DNA of 64,000 bases from contig JAIXMR010000024.1 in NCBI GenBank assembly GCA_025677835.1, positions 124,001 to 188,000 of the forward strand, written 5' to 3'. Positions within the stretch are counted from its first letter, which is position 1, and each line of letters starts with the position of its first letter. The position numbers were made by a program, and so were the translations under genes. Shown here piece by piece: positions 45,600 to 56,590 of this stretch. A model generated the notes under the pieces. It was not told the DNA's origin and did not search any database. It saw nothing but the letters and a program-made list of their open reading frames with translations. Origin of the DNA: Sporodiniella umbellata. Lineage: Eukaryota; Mucoromycota; Mucoromycetes; Mucorales; Rhizopodaceae.

Positions 45600-48368
45600 A
45601 TGCTTCATCGGTTATTTAAAAGCAGAAATATAATAGACAGCGAAGATACGTATACTAAACAATTACTTGAGCCGCAAACGTAAAAACACACACATATACA
45701 TATATATATATATATATATATCGTTCATAGCATGTAAACGCTTTTATAGTTGGGAACCGCAAAAACTAGATCTGCAGGACGTACGCATATTGTTTTGTCA
45801 GGACAGCGGGGAATCGAACAAGACAGTGCTTTACGATTCAGAGCATAACCGCGTACAAAAAAACGAGAGTCGAGGCCAGATGGCCCATTCATGGAATGAT
45901 AATAGAATAAAATCAAACACGGGTCCCGGCACGACTAGTATGTCTTTCCAACCGAAACATCAGCATGGCTACATGAAAACAATGCCTTCCCTATCAGAGC
46001 AAAGACATGCAAGTATACCGCTTTGTAACTACAAAACAAGGCATGATGTGTACTAAATAAAGCGTGAGATAGAGTAATCGAAAGCTAGACCTGATTGGGG
46101 ACATGATTTTTGGCACAGCACCTCTCGCCTATAAAGGCATGAATACCAAAATACATTACTACAAGCGGGACAGACATCCACAGATCATCATATCCAAGCT
46201 GTTCACGCTAAACAACAGTCACAGTCAAAGGCGGGCCTCGTTTTCGTCTATCAACAGCGACTTTTCTTCGCTTTGCTTTGACGACACCTTGTCGGAAAGC
46301 GACGACGACGGCCATCTATACTACCCTCCGATCTTGGGTTTACGGATCAAAAGAAACCGTCGGTTCGGACAAACCAACATGGAGACTACTTTTAGTCCCA
46401 CGCCGTTGCCTGTCACGCCCACCCAGGCTGTGATCAGCAACTGTCGAATGAAGTACGCCATAGCCTTCATTATCACCCTACACGATAAAAACGAAACGCT
46501 TTACGACTTTATTTTTTCTCACTTTTCCCTTATTGAAAATAGACTTCATCAGCTCCAAGCGGTTGCATCCAAACAACTCTATCAACACTTTAGACACCCC
46601 TCACCACTAGCCAAAAGAAGAGCCAACTCGAATCCGTATTATCTTTACTCTGATAGTTTCCAACACAATTCAGAATTTACGGATGCTGTATGCCAGTTTA
46701 AACAATCGATCTTTGACCTCTATAGCGTACCCCGAATCCAAGTGAGTCTCTATCCACTTTGGGCGTTTATTCTTTCTATCTATGTATACTGATTCTGTCA
46801 GGAACCTCTCTGGCTCAACATGTCTACCTTTCCGCATCGCAAAACAGCCTATCAGACAAGTCTTTTGAAAGAGCTGATGGATCTCGTGCATCAGTTCAAC
46901 CACGCTACCTATCAGTACTTTGTATCCACCCTTTTAACTGGTGTTCTTATGCATCATCTTTCCTGGGTGTGTACGGTGGCACCCCCTGATACGAATATTG
47001 TAAGTAAAAAGAAACCACGAGACGTTTTACTCAAACAAAACAAGCATATCCATCAAGGCAACTATGATCCACTCTGGGCCCAATTGAGGTACATTACGCT
47101 ATTGATTTTGTTTAGACTGAGCATTGAGTAGTGATCTCTATGGGTTTGTCGGCACGCCTTCTCGAATCTCCAGAACCATTGTGATTGGATTGAGACCCAA
47201 CGTGGTACGAAGGATTCTGTATATCCTTACTTATTTTGTTCGGTGCAACGAAGTCTATGAGACGATCGAAGACAGGGCACATACGATGATAGAAGACTCC
47301 ATCTTTGGCCAGGAGGTCAAGGATCGGACGCGACTCGAAGATCGGATTGTTCAACAGCTGAAAGGAGATGTAGAATCGATTGCTATACCCAATTCAAACA
47401 ACAAACCACACGAAACCTTTTCTTCTTCACTCGAATCTACCCTGTCCAACCGATTCAGTGAAGACGGATCGCCAGACACCTTTGCTTCTTTGCCCTTTCT
47501 CTCTTCTATCGATATACCCAACGTATCTTCAGGAAGCTATCCGTTAACGATGCCAAAGTAAAGTGAAAAAAAAAAGGTTTTATGTGCCACTATATCTTTT
47601 GTACATTCGTGTCTTTCCATGTACATCCATAATAGGTCAACCATCATGCATATGGAGCCAGATATCACACAAGAAGAAGCCGTCTCTGCAAAACCAAGCC
47701 GACTTTATGCTAAATCTTACGGTAGATCGTTGATGGCTACTTATTGCAGTACTTACAAATCTGACTTTGTCTTGATGGGATTACCCGTTTTACCTTCCAC
47801 TCAAGTGATCGACAATGACTTGCATAGTACCCTAGAACAGTTTACCCTGACAGACTCTGTGACGGATGCATCTTGTCTTGTCATCGATTCCAATCAATTG
47901 TAAAAGAGAAAAAGGAAGGGGGGGGGAGGTCACTTTTCTCACCTCTTTTTGTTTTTGGGAATAGTAAATGTCGTGTATTGAATCATAAGTTGACAGGTAC
48001 TGAGAACAGCCAATGGAAGGCGATTGTCAAGTCAGATTTAGTTCATACCATGTTGGAAGAAATCACACAAATCTATGATCAAGAGGGCATTGGATCAGCA
48101 GAAAAGCTATTTGAACTCATGGAGGATAAACTCCAATTGATCTATTTGTATAGTACCATGTTACAAGACGCTGTTCAAGAAAACCATACGTTGATTCAGG
48201 ACAGCCATACACTTGCTTCTCAATTAGGGTAAAGTAGACACACCTACTATCAAAACTCATTTTGGTTGTAGGTTGAATCAGAATGACATACCGCTTTTGT
48301 TAAATGTTTGCGGTACGTTTGACAGTAAAATATGGGATCTACAGAAAACTACAGCCGTCATGGCATAA
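45600..48368 (+). CDS. FNIP: folliculin-interacting protein (FNIP/Lst4 family)
   Basis: Eight exons join in frame (2373 nt, 790 residues): 45600-45679, 45750-46047, 46085-46741, 46802-47088, 47132-47557, 47636-47899, 47965-48228 and 48272-48368. Landmarks follow animal FNIP order: start MLHRLFKSRN, LQDVRILFCQDSG..VLYDSE (FNIP_N), GDMIFGTAPLAYKG, HYYKRDRHPQIIISKLF, DFIFSHFSLIENRLHQL, YDPLWAQLSDLYGFVG, KSYGRSLMATYCSTYKSDFV and NQNDIPLLLNVCGT at the C-terminus (FNIP_C). FNIP pairs with folliculin as a GAP for RagC-type GTPases at the lysosome/vacuole, linking amino acids to TORC1 (family knowledge). It is longer and more complete than yeast Lst4, which is highly divergent. Confidence 0.9.
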
Positions 48369-48421
48369 CGTAAGGGTGGGGAAAGGGTCGGTTTGAATGG
48401 ATATCTACTTTAGCGATATAC

Positions 48422-48460
<39 letters not shown>

Positions 48461-48469
48461 AAAAAAAAA
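48422..48469. repeat. AAT microsatellite followed by an A tract
   Basis: About nine AAT units lead into an A run of about 20, in the 206-bp gap between the convergent FNIP and ATP4 stops. Confidence 0.85.
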
Positions 48470-48574
48470 GAAAAACAAAGGAATAGAAAAGAAGAAGGGA
48501 TTTCAAGATGACTTTCTCTTCTGTAGGTTGTATGTCTCTCCTTTTTATTTCCTTCTATGTTCTTTTTTGTTTGT

Positions 48575-49566
48575 TTAGTTGGTCTTGGCGATTCTTTGGA
48601 TATCCAAGATAGCTTGATCAAGAAGTTGTTGTTGAATCTTGGGGTCGGCCAAATCCTTGTTGATCTTTTCGATCAAGTGAGCAGCCAAAGCCTTTTGTTC
48701 ACGTTCACGAAGACTGGCTTCATGACGAACCCAGGAATCCAAAGTGGTCTTGGCTTCAGTAGCAACCGCTACTTGTTGCTTCAAGGCAAAGGCTTGAGCT
48801 TCCAATTCAGCGGTTTCGCGAGAAAGTTGGAACAAAGCCTTAGTCACATCTACCAAATCCTTCATTTGACCAGCTTCATCGATACGTTCTTGAACAGCAG
48901 CCTTATGGTCTTCACGAGCCTTGACCATAACATTTTTGATACGCTAATATGGCATCTCTTAGTTTGTTGGTTGGTTTGTTTTGGCATCTTTACTTACAGC
49001 AATGTGTTCATCAGCCATATTGGAGAAAGGTTCTCTGAGGTACTTGAGGAGAATACCGAGAAGACCAGCAGATGAAACTAAAACCAAAGTTTCTTCATTA
49101 AGCACATAGATTTCCTTGGAAATCAAAAAGGTGGCGAGACCAGCGCTCAAAGTAACGAAACCAGTCTTGGAAACCAAAGAGTTACCAGGAAGGCTGTCAA
49201 TAATACTGCTAGCCTTTTCCTTGGGTTCAACTATCTCGCGTATATTTTTAGTTTCTTTTCGTCTACAGAGTGCCCTTGTTTAGTATCTTTCGTATTATTA
49301 TTCACCTTCTTTTTGAGTGGTGTAGTGACGAACACTAGAAGCAGATTAGATCTTTTTTTTTTCGTAAAACATGGGTTAAAAAAAAAAAAAAAAAAAAAAA
49401 ATCTTACGCAGAGGCTCCTAAGCTTTGACGAGAAGTAGCCATCAAAGAAGGGCGAGCAATGGCAGCTAAATGGCTGTGAGTACATTCTAACCTTTTTTTT
49501 TTTTTTTTTTTTTTTGTGAAATTACATACCGGAAGCTGCTTTCTTGGAAATCAAACGGAGAGCCAT
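48575..49566 (-). CDS. ATP4: mitochondrial F1Fo ATP synthase subunit b
   Basis: Five exons on the minus strand, 49566-49530, 49486-49408, about 49334-49306, 49230-48998 and 48943-48575, join in frame to about 248 residues. A presequence-like N-terminus (MALRLISKKAAS) leads to PLOOP-free membrane segments (VSKTGFVTLSAGLATFLISKE region and LVLVSSAGLLGILLKYL) and the long helical stalk (ERIDEAGQMKDLVDVTKALF). The pattern is that of fungal Atp4, the peripheral stalk subunit anchoring F1 to Fo in the inner membrane. One exon is only 29 nt. It is convergent with FNIP. Confidence 0.9.
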
Positions 49567-50100
49567 ATTTACTTGATTTCTATATGGTTAGTTGTTAACA
49601 CAATGATCAAGAGTCGATCATGTCTCAAGGGGTCTTTTCTTACATTAAAAGGTTAGAGTAAAACAGTTTTTTTTTTTTTTTTTTTTTCACTGAGCTTCAT
49701 TTTTTTTTTTTTTTTTTTTTTTTTTGGTTGTGTTGTTTCTAGACTGTCAGCAGGGAGGGTGGCCCTCTCTACGTCACCCATCCAAATTACAAACTCCTAC
49801 AAAGTAGCGGTGATACCCAAACAGCAAATAGTCTCAGTGCTTTGCAGTGTCAGCCAACATTTCAAAAAAATAAAATAAAAAAAAATACGTAAAACAATGC
49901 AAAGTACAGTCGTTGCCATTAGAAAAACTAGTGTCAATTGTTATCTAGCTTTGGCTTTCGTAGACGATGCTAGGCCTTGAAGCTTTGGCTTGACGTGAGC
50001 AAACATGTTCACGTGCTCTAAAACGGAGCAAGAAATAACAGTGGATGATCACCTCTTTTTTTTTTTTTTTTTTAATGCTCAGGTTTGTTTTTTAATTCTC
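49567..50100. promoter_or_regulatory. divergent intergenic region between ATP4 and LAMTOR2
   Basis: About 530 bp with T tracts at 49665-49687, 49700-49724 and 50056-50073. No gene is visible; promoters for both divergent genes must lie here. Confidence 0.5.
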
Positions 50101-50604
50101 ATGCTCAAACCCAAAGTAATTTCGCAAGCACTTCGACAAACACTGAATAATGGAGTGAAAGCAGCCATGTAGTGCCATAGGAGAAGAAAGAAAAAAAGGG
50201 ATTTATTTTCTATTTTTTTTTTTTTGATTGATACTAGGATTATGACAAGCGAAGGATCACTTGTATCTTTTGCAGCCGATACAGATAAAGAGGCTACGAT
50301 TTATGCAGCTATCTCTGCCAACATATGGAATACTTACAAAAAAAAGAAGAGTTATACCGAACTAAGATACCAAATCTTGTACTGTGAGGTAGAGAGTATG
50401 CTTAGAAAGAAAAGCGAGTGCTCATCTGCCTGTATGTAGGAGGGCGTTTTGTATGTCACTTGCGTTGGTTCCATGATATTATGTCTTGTTGGCACTGGAC
50501 AAGCCATGGAAGATTTAGGCATACTTAAAGCAAAAGGAGAGGCTATCAAAAACCATTTAGAAGAACCCTTGATTCAATTTGCTGCTTTAGAGTATGCATT
50601 GTAA
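50101..50604 (+). CDS. LAMTOR2: Ragulator subunit LAMTOR2 (roadblock/LC7 domain)
   Basis: Three exons, 50101-50168, 50238-50388 and 50440-50604, join in frame to 127 residues; animal LAMTOR2 has 125. Patterns: MLKPKVISQALRQTLNNGV, EGSLVSFAADTDKEATIYAA, ISANIWNTYKK and LGILKAKGEAIKNHLEEPL, all at matching positions. LAMTOR2 (p14) pairs with LAMTOR3 in Ragulator, which anchors Rag GTPases on the lysosome/vacuole surface and recruits TORC1. It is only 1.7 kb from FNIP, another Rag-pathway gene. The gene was split into ORFs too short to stand out, and no single exon is longer than 55 codons. Confidence 0.9.
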
Positions 50605-50880
50605 TAAATCACAAAGATCTGCATAGCAAAGCAAAACGCCTGTCGTCAACACAGTGCCAATAAAGTAAACCTAATTGCTACGCATTTCCATACAATCTAA
50701 TTGCGTTGAGGGTTAAAACCAGTCAAAAGAAATCAAAAGCCTTTTTTTATTTAGTAAGCTTGTCATTGAAACAAATCTATCAAGCCTATCGTTGATTTAT
50801 CTTTATCAATTTTTAAGTATTTTTTTTTTTTTTTTTTTTTTGGTTTTTTATTTTTATTTTTTTTTTTGGCTAATCAACGA

Positions 50881-51122
50881 ATGATGGCACTTGAGACGAT
50901 CGTTACCTGTTCTAGTTTACAACAAAAGTTAGAGAATGCCGGGTACGAAACACTGGAAGAGCTGAAAAAAGTGAACCTTATTCAACTGTCCAAAGGTTTT
51001 TCTTGACACCCAAAAAACGAAAGGGATTAATCGGATGATTGTTATTTAGATCTACAGCTTACTAAGGAAGAAGTGGAGACTGTGATGACAATTACCAACA
51101 AAAGTAAATGGTTTCAAAAGTG

Positions 51123-51156
<34 letters not shown>

Positions 51157-51343
51157 AAAGCTATGCATAGATAGGAAGCATCCAGTCAAATCCATGGCTG
51201 AAAGAATAGCACAAACCGAACAAAACATTAGGTTATCAGGAAATATGGATAGGCTGTTAGAAAGAGGAATACCCACCTGTCGTATCACCGAGATTTGTGG
51301 TGAATCAGGTACAGGCAAAACACAGATTTGGTAAAGAAAAACC

Positions 51344-51378
<35 letters not shown>

Positions 51379-52405
51379 ATACACACAGGATTTGATGGCC
51401 AATCCGTCCATAGTATGCAACTGGCTGTCAATGTTCAACTGGCTGTGGAGCAAGGAGGTTTGGATGGTGAATGTATCTACATTGATACGGAAGGGTCTTT
51501 CTTAGCTTCACGTCTGATGGATTTAGCGCAGGATTATGAGGTGTTAAAGATAGCTCAAGGAATCCATGTGTTTCGTGTATTGGATTACATTGAGCTGATT
51601 GCCCTCGTACGACAACTACCGCAGCTATTCAAAGCCTATCCCAAGACTCGATTGATCATACTTGATTCGATCGCCTATCATTTTCGATTGAATGTACTTG
51701 ATATGAAAAAACGTACGTTGTTTGTCAATCAGATTGCTCAGACGCTTCTTCAGTTGGCCAATGTTCATTCATGTGCAGTAAGAGGATCGATGGGTTCTCC
51801 CCCGCTTAAAGCTGTATTTTGTAGGCAGTGGTGACCAACCATGTTACTATGAGCGGTATCGATAAGAAATGGATGCCTTCGCTCAGTCCTTCCTGGGGCC
51901 ACTGGTGTGCGAATCGCGTTTTTCTTTACCGTCAGCGACACTCTCGCTTTGGCTTATTGTTTAAAACGACAGAAGACAACCAGCAGTTGCCTGCTCAGTT
52001 CTGTGTGAAGGTAGGTGGGGGTCTTTTTTTAGAACGTGTTCTAAACCCTCCAAAAAGTCCCATGGGATATCGGATCCAGTCCAAGAACAAGCGCGTGCGG
52101 CTATCAAAGAAGAGTCAGAAGATAACATGCTGCCCAAAGACGATGCCTGGCAAGAGTCCTTGGCTATCAAGCTTGAAGAAGAGATGGATGCGCCTGGAGC
52201 GACGTCACCTGCCTTGGTTGGTGCACACCGACATCATCCAGCCCCTATCGCTGAGCCACCAGAACATCACTTGAGCCCACATAACGGAAAAAGACTGAGG
52301 GAGGACGGGCTGGAGCCCAAGGGCAGAAAGACAGCGCATAGAGAAGAGAATGAGCTCTGTGAAGAGGACCTTGATTTTTTAATGAATGTGGCAGATTTGC
52401 TTTGA
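50881..52405 (+). CDS. RAD51C: RAD51C-type recombinase paralogue
   Basis: Six exons, 50881-50995, 51050-51103, 51171-51330, 51414-51777, 51825-52010 and 52058-52405, join in frame to 408 residues. The Walker A GESGTGKTQ is intact in TEICGESGTGKTQICMQLAVNVQ; Walker B-like RLIILDSIA and the YIDTEGSF motif follow. The sequence around MQLAVNV and GLDGECIYIDTEGSF is closer to RAD51C than to RAD51, DMC1 or XRCC3. RAD51C acts in homologous recombination in RAD51-paralogue complexes. An N-terminal helical domain precedes the core. The extra C-terminal ~90 residues are acidic and unique, with a basic patch GKRLREDGLEPKGRK that may be nuclear targeting. Confidence 0.88.
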
Positions 52406-52749
52406 AAAATAAACTCAGCTTATGACCAAGCTTTTCTATACAATCTACAAAAACAGACGGCATTCTTTTCTTTGACAAGTCTAGGTTTGGGAATAGAGAT
52501 ATTCTCTGCAATCACTCTCACTCTGTGTTCAAGTGTGTAGATCCTATGCCAAAAATCAAGCTAAAATATCAAAGACCGTCCTAAAACCTATATAAAAAAA
52601 AAATTAAAAATTGACCCAATCCTCAAGGTGTGTGTGTATATGTATTTCATCATTGTGTTGTTCCACTTTCCTTTTTTTTTTTTTTTTTTTTTTAAAAAAA
52701 AAGAAAATAAATCATTTCTTTTTTGGTTATTTACTTTCTTTTTGTTTGA
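52406..52749. other. intergenic region
   Basis: About 340 bp with GT-rich and T-tract sequence (52672-52693). No gene. Confidence 0.5.
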
Positions 52750-54197
52750 ATGCCACTCAAGAGAAAATCTCGGAAACCAGACAGTAAAGATTGCAATGAA
52801 TAGTTGACTTTTTTTTTTTTTTTGTATATATTTTTGGCTGAAAAAAATAGCAATTGTTTTTAATTTATAAAAAGATGGTCCATTTCAACAACAGAGACTT
52901 CCAGCGTGGCAGCCAGTGTTAACACCAAAGACAGTGCTGCCTACTTTAGTGACGGTTGGGATTTTGTTTCTGGTGATTGGCGGTCTGTTGTTTTGGTCAA
53001 GCACGAGGGTAAGCGCTAAGCGAGAGGGTGTATCGATTGACGGTGGTTGTATTTAGGTTCATGAAATCCTTATCGACTATACCCGCTGTGGAGACTACAA
53101 CCGCCCGATTTATTTAGATTCGACTCTTTATCAATCGAAATTTAGTAAGCGAGCCAGCGACAGTCCGCCATCTTTTTATTACGAAAATGCCACGGGCTTT
53201 TTGGATGCAAGCTGGGGGAACCCAAACAACCTGACGATCAAACGCTGTATTATTGACTTTACAATACCAGAAGCCATGCAGGGACCAGTGATCATGTATT
53301 ACCGGTTGACTGGCTTTTATCAGAACCGGAAACAGTACATCAACAATTACGATACAAGCCAACTGGGAGGACAGGCAGTGGACCTCTCTTCCTTGAGATC
53401 CAATTGTGACCCGCAAGCAGCCAACGCCCAGCAGCAAGTGTATTATCCTTGTGGCCTTGTCGCCAACTCGATGTTTAACGGTAGTATCCCTTGCCCTCTG
53501 CGGTCTGATTGGCTCATCTCTTTTTTTTTTTTTTTTTTTTTTTCCACTCTAGACACAGCCTCCGATTTGAGCTCTGTGACTGCGGTAGAGACGCTGTATC
53601 GCTTTGATCGAAAAGACATTGCCTGGCCAAGTGACAAACAAAAATACAAGCCCACCCATTATCCTATGGGCTCCATTGCCCCACCCGCCAATTGGGCCAC
53701 TCGCTATCCTAACGGGACTTACACCCAAGAGTATCCACCGCCTGATATCTCCAATATGGAGCGATTGATGGTTTGGATGCATGTGGCTGCCTTACCCGAC
53801 TTTCGAAAGATTTGGGGTCGAAACAACCATGAGAGTCTTCAGGCGGATCGTTGGCGGGTCCAGATCGACCTAAGTAAAAAAGAAAACTTCTCGAGTTTTG
53901 TCAGCCACTGACACCTTTGGCAATAGATTTTGAAACTACCGTCTATGGTGGTACAAAATGGCTAGTCATCTCCACCACTTCCGCTTTGGGTGGCAAAAAC
54001 AGTTATCTAGGTATTGCCTATATCACCCTTGGTGCTATCATTCTTTTCTTGGGTATCTTGTTCACTTTTCGTCAATGCATTCGGCCAAGGTAAGATAGGG
54101 GAAAAAAAAAAAAAAAGGGACCCTGTGCTAACCCTGATCACTTAGAAAACTATGGGATGGATCTTTGGAAGATACCCATACACTCAAAACACATTAG
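52750..54197 (+). CDS. CDC50: Cdc50/Lem3 family, P4-ATPase flippase beta subunit
   Basis: Six exons, 52750-52783, 52875-53008, 53057-53480, 53553-53873, 53927-54089 and 54146-54197, join in frame to 375 residues. The family pattern is clear: KRKSRKPDNGPFQQQRLPAW, LTPKTVLPTLVTVGILFLVI (first membrane helix), CGLVANSMFNDT, LPDFRKIWGR and the second membrane helix near LGIAYITLGAIILFLGI. Cdc50 proteins assemble with P4-ATPases to export them from the ER and to allow phospholipid flipping at Golgi, endosome and plasma membrane. The large loop between helices is lumenal and contains possible N-glycosylation sites (NGT, NAT). Exon 1 is only 34 nt. Confidence 0.93.
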
Positions 54198-54374
54198 CCG
54201 CCTTGATCATCCAACGTTCTTACTGTTATTATTATTACTATTATTACTTTTGTACCATTAATAAAACCTATCACTTAGGGAATGCGCCGTTATTTTCACG
54301 TGAGTAGCTCCGGTTTTGTGTGCGTCATCCATTTACAAAGCGAATGGCCCCGAACATACGCACTTCAATCACCG

Positions 54375-54407
<33 letters not shown>

Positions 54408-54517
54408 CTTTGCCTTGGGTCAAGGGTGAACTCTTCTCACTCTACAACTTTCTACCCTTTTTTTTTTTTTTTTTTTTTTATTCTCCTCTCTCTCTCCATC
54501 TTACATTGTCATTTTTC
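54198..54517. other. CDC50-SDH4 intergenic region
   Basis: About 320 bp containing an ATT repeat near 54226-54249, T tracts at 54377-54408 and 54460-54479, and a CT-rich leader just before the SDH4 ATG. No gene. Confidence 0.55.
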
Positions 54518-55193
54518 ATGTCTCTTCGTCTTTTAGCAACACCTGGACTTCGCACCACCTCTCGTATTTTGGCTCGTCAGCAATCCATGGGTCTTGTCAA
54601 GATTCATTCCTGTAAGTCTTAAAAAAAAAGGGGGAGGGCTTTTTCTCTTTTTTATAATAACTTTTTTTTTTTTTTTTTTTGAAAACCAAAGCTGCTTCTC
54701 AATCCAATACGGCTGCTGTACCTGTCACTGCTCACAAGGCTGACCGTCTTCATGGTTCTTATCACTGGAACATTGAACGTGCCGCCTCCGTCGCTTTGGT
54801 ACCTTTGATTGCCACGCAACTTACCTATGGTGCTTCACCCATCACCGATACCCTTTTGGGTGTCGTTCTTCCCGTTCACCTTCACATCGGTAAGTACGTC
54901 TTTCTACCTAACCCCCGACTGACTTTTTCTATGTTTAGGCTGGGATGCTTGTATTACTGGTAAATAAACATACCCAAAAAAAAAAAAAAAAAAAAATGCG
55001 GGGTAAAACCAACCTAGGTCACTCATCCAATGATTCTATAGACTACTTTAACGCTCGTAAAAGTGTTTTCTTGAACAAATTGATGACTGGCACTTTATGG
55101 GTCAGTACCACCGGTGTATTGGTCGGCTGTTATCAATTCAACACCAACGATATTGGATTGACTGAATTCATCAGTAAAATCTGGGCTGCTTAA
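54518..55193 (+). CDS. SDH4: succinate dehydrogenase membrane anchor subunit
   Basis: Four exons. A presequence-like N-terminus (MSLRLLATPGLRTTSRILAR) is followed by SYHWNIERAASVALVPL, ITDTLLGVVLPVHLHIGWDA, CITDYFNARKS and a final helix region MTGTLWVSTTGVLVGCYQF. The conserved HIGWDACITDY straddles two introns. With SDH3, SDH4 anchors succinate dehydrogenase (complex II) in the mitochondrial inner membrane and forms the haem b and ubiquinone sites; the His in HLHIG is a likely haem ligand candidate. The third intron carries a 21-nt A tract on the sense strand. Confidence 0.92.
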
Positions 55194-55849
55194 ATTCTAT
55201 TTTTGAAGAAAGAAAAAAATTAAAAAATAAAAAAAAAAAAAAAAAAAAAAAAAAGGTATTCTTGACTATAGAATACACTTTTGATTGATAGGCTTGGTTA
55301 TTTTCTTTTTTCTTTGGCTTTTTCTTAAACCCTGTAAAAGGTTTATCATCATGTTTTAAGAGTTTTAAAAAAAAAAAAAAAAAAAAATCGTTCATCATCC
55401 TAAGATTAAAATGACTATAAATTGCCTCTAATTTTAGGATAGACTTACTTTGATGGTATGCCTTATTCCAAGCATACCATTGATTTCGTACTGACCTCAA
55501 AAAGTGATATCAATCGTTGATCTCTGATGGATCAGAAAGCTGAACCTAAGCTAAGGTCGGCAACGCTTAAAAAGCTATCTCTGAAGACTTGGAACAATTC
55601 AAGCCCATGGACTGTTACAGACCATCCAATGAATCCAAGTAGTTTTAACACATCTCATTCTTCACAGTCCAACATTTAAAAGATAGTTCAAAAGGTTTAT
55701 TCAATAAGAAAAATAAAAAATCGGTAAAGTCAAAAAAAAAAAAAATAAAAAAAAAAAAATGTTTTTATTTAATAACCTAAAGCTTGTAACAATAATAAAA
55801 AAAAAAAAAAAAAAAAAAAAAGTTAAATGTAGATCATCCCTAATTTTGG
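55194..55849. other. gene-free region with A tracts
   Basis: AT-rich DNA after SDH4 with A tracts at 55231-55254, 55366-55387, 55730-55760 and 55797-55820. No gene is supported. Confidence 0.5.
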
Positions 55850-56270
55850 AGCAGTATAGAAGACTACACCATGTTATTTCAGGAGATCTGAAGTTTGCTC
55901 TTGTTTAAGGCCACCAACTCCCTTGCGAGAGAGATATTACCCTACTTTACCATCTTCTTAGATACATGATTCAGGGCTTCCTTAGCATCATAGGGCCATT
56001 TCCCCCCGCCCAAGTCTTTACCCGGTATCTTGCAAAGCTTCCTGTGTAGCCTGGAGGTATACGACTTCTTAGCACCAAGCTGCCTTCGATGTTGAACGCG
56101 CACGCAGATGGCCTCCATCGATAAGGTCCTGGCAATGGCTCTTCCCCTTTGCTACCTCTTTATCCCAGGTTGTACACCATCCACCGCAAGGGCACTAGCC
56201 AGACCCGGGAGAGTTAAATCTTTAAGCTCTTGGCGTTCGAATGTGATCAGTCCACTACCTCTTGACAGAA
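55850..56270. pseudogene. GC-richer block resembling decayed coding DNA
   Basis: Base composition here is visibly higher in G+C than both flanks, and translated minus-strand pieces have a protein-like texture (for example a segment reading SRIPPGYTGSFARYRVKTW) broken by stops. No family is recognised. It may be a relic of a gene or transposon. Confidence 0.3.
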
Positions 56271-56364
56271 AAATATAAATGAAGATAGATTTGCAAGGAA
56301 AAAAGAAAAAAAAAAAACTTTGCAGGAAAACCCCCCAAGTTTATATACAAAAATCGCGTATTTT

Positions 56365-56590
56365 TCCTTTCTATATTATTATTGGTGCTTGCTCTGATAA
56401 GCTTTTCCTCATCTCTTTAAAAAAAAAAAAAAAAAGCCTCTTGGTTTAGCTTTGTGTTTCCATGGCTTTTTTTTTTCTTTCTACATTATTATTGGTTCTT
56501 GCTCTGATAAGCTTTTCCTCATCTCTTAAAAATAACAACAAAAAGCCTCTTTGTTTAACTTTGTGTTTCCATGGTTTTTTTTTTTCTTTC
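56365..56590. repeat. tandem direct duplication, unit about 110 bp
   Basis: Two adjacent near-identical units: the string GCTCTGATAAGCTTTTCC occurs at 56391 and 56501, and TTTGTGTTTCCATGG ends each unit near 56464 and 56574. The units differ mainly by an A tract (first copy) versus AATAACAAC (second copy). A third unit starts with TTTTCTTTCC and diverges. Confidence 0.85.
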
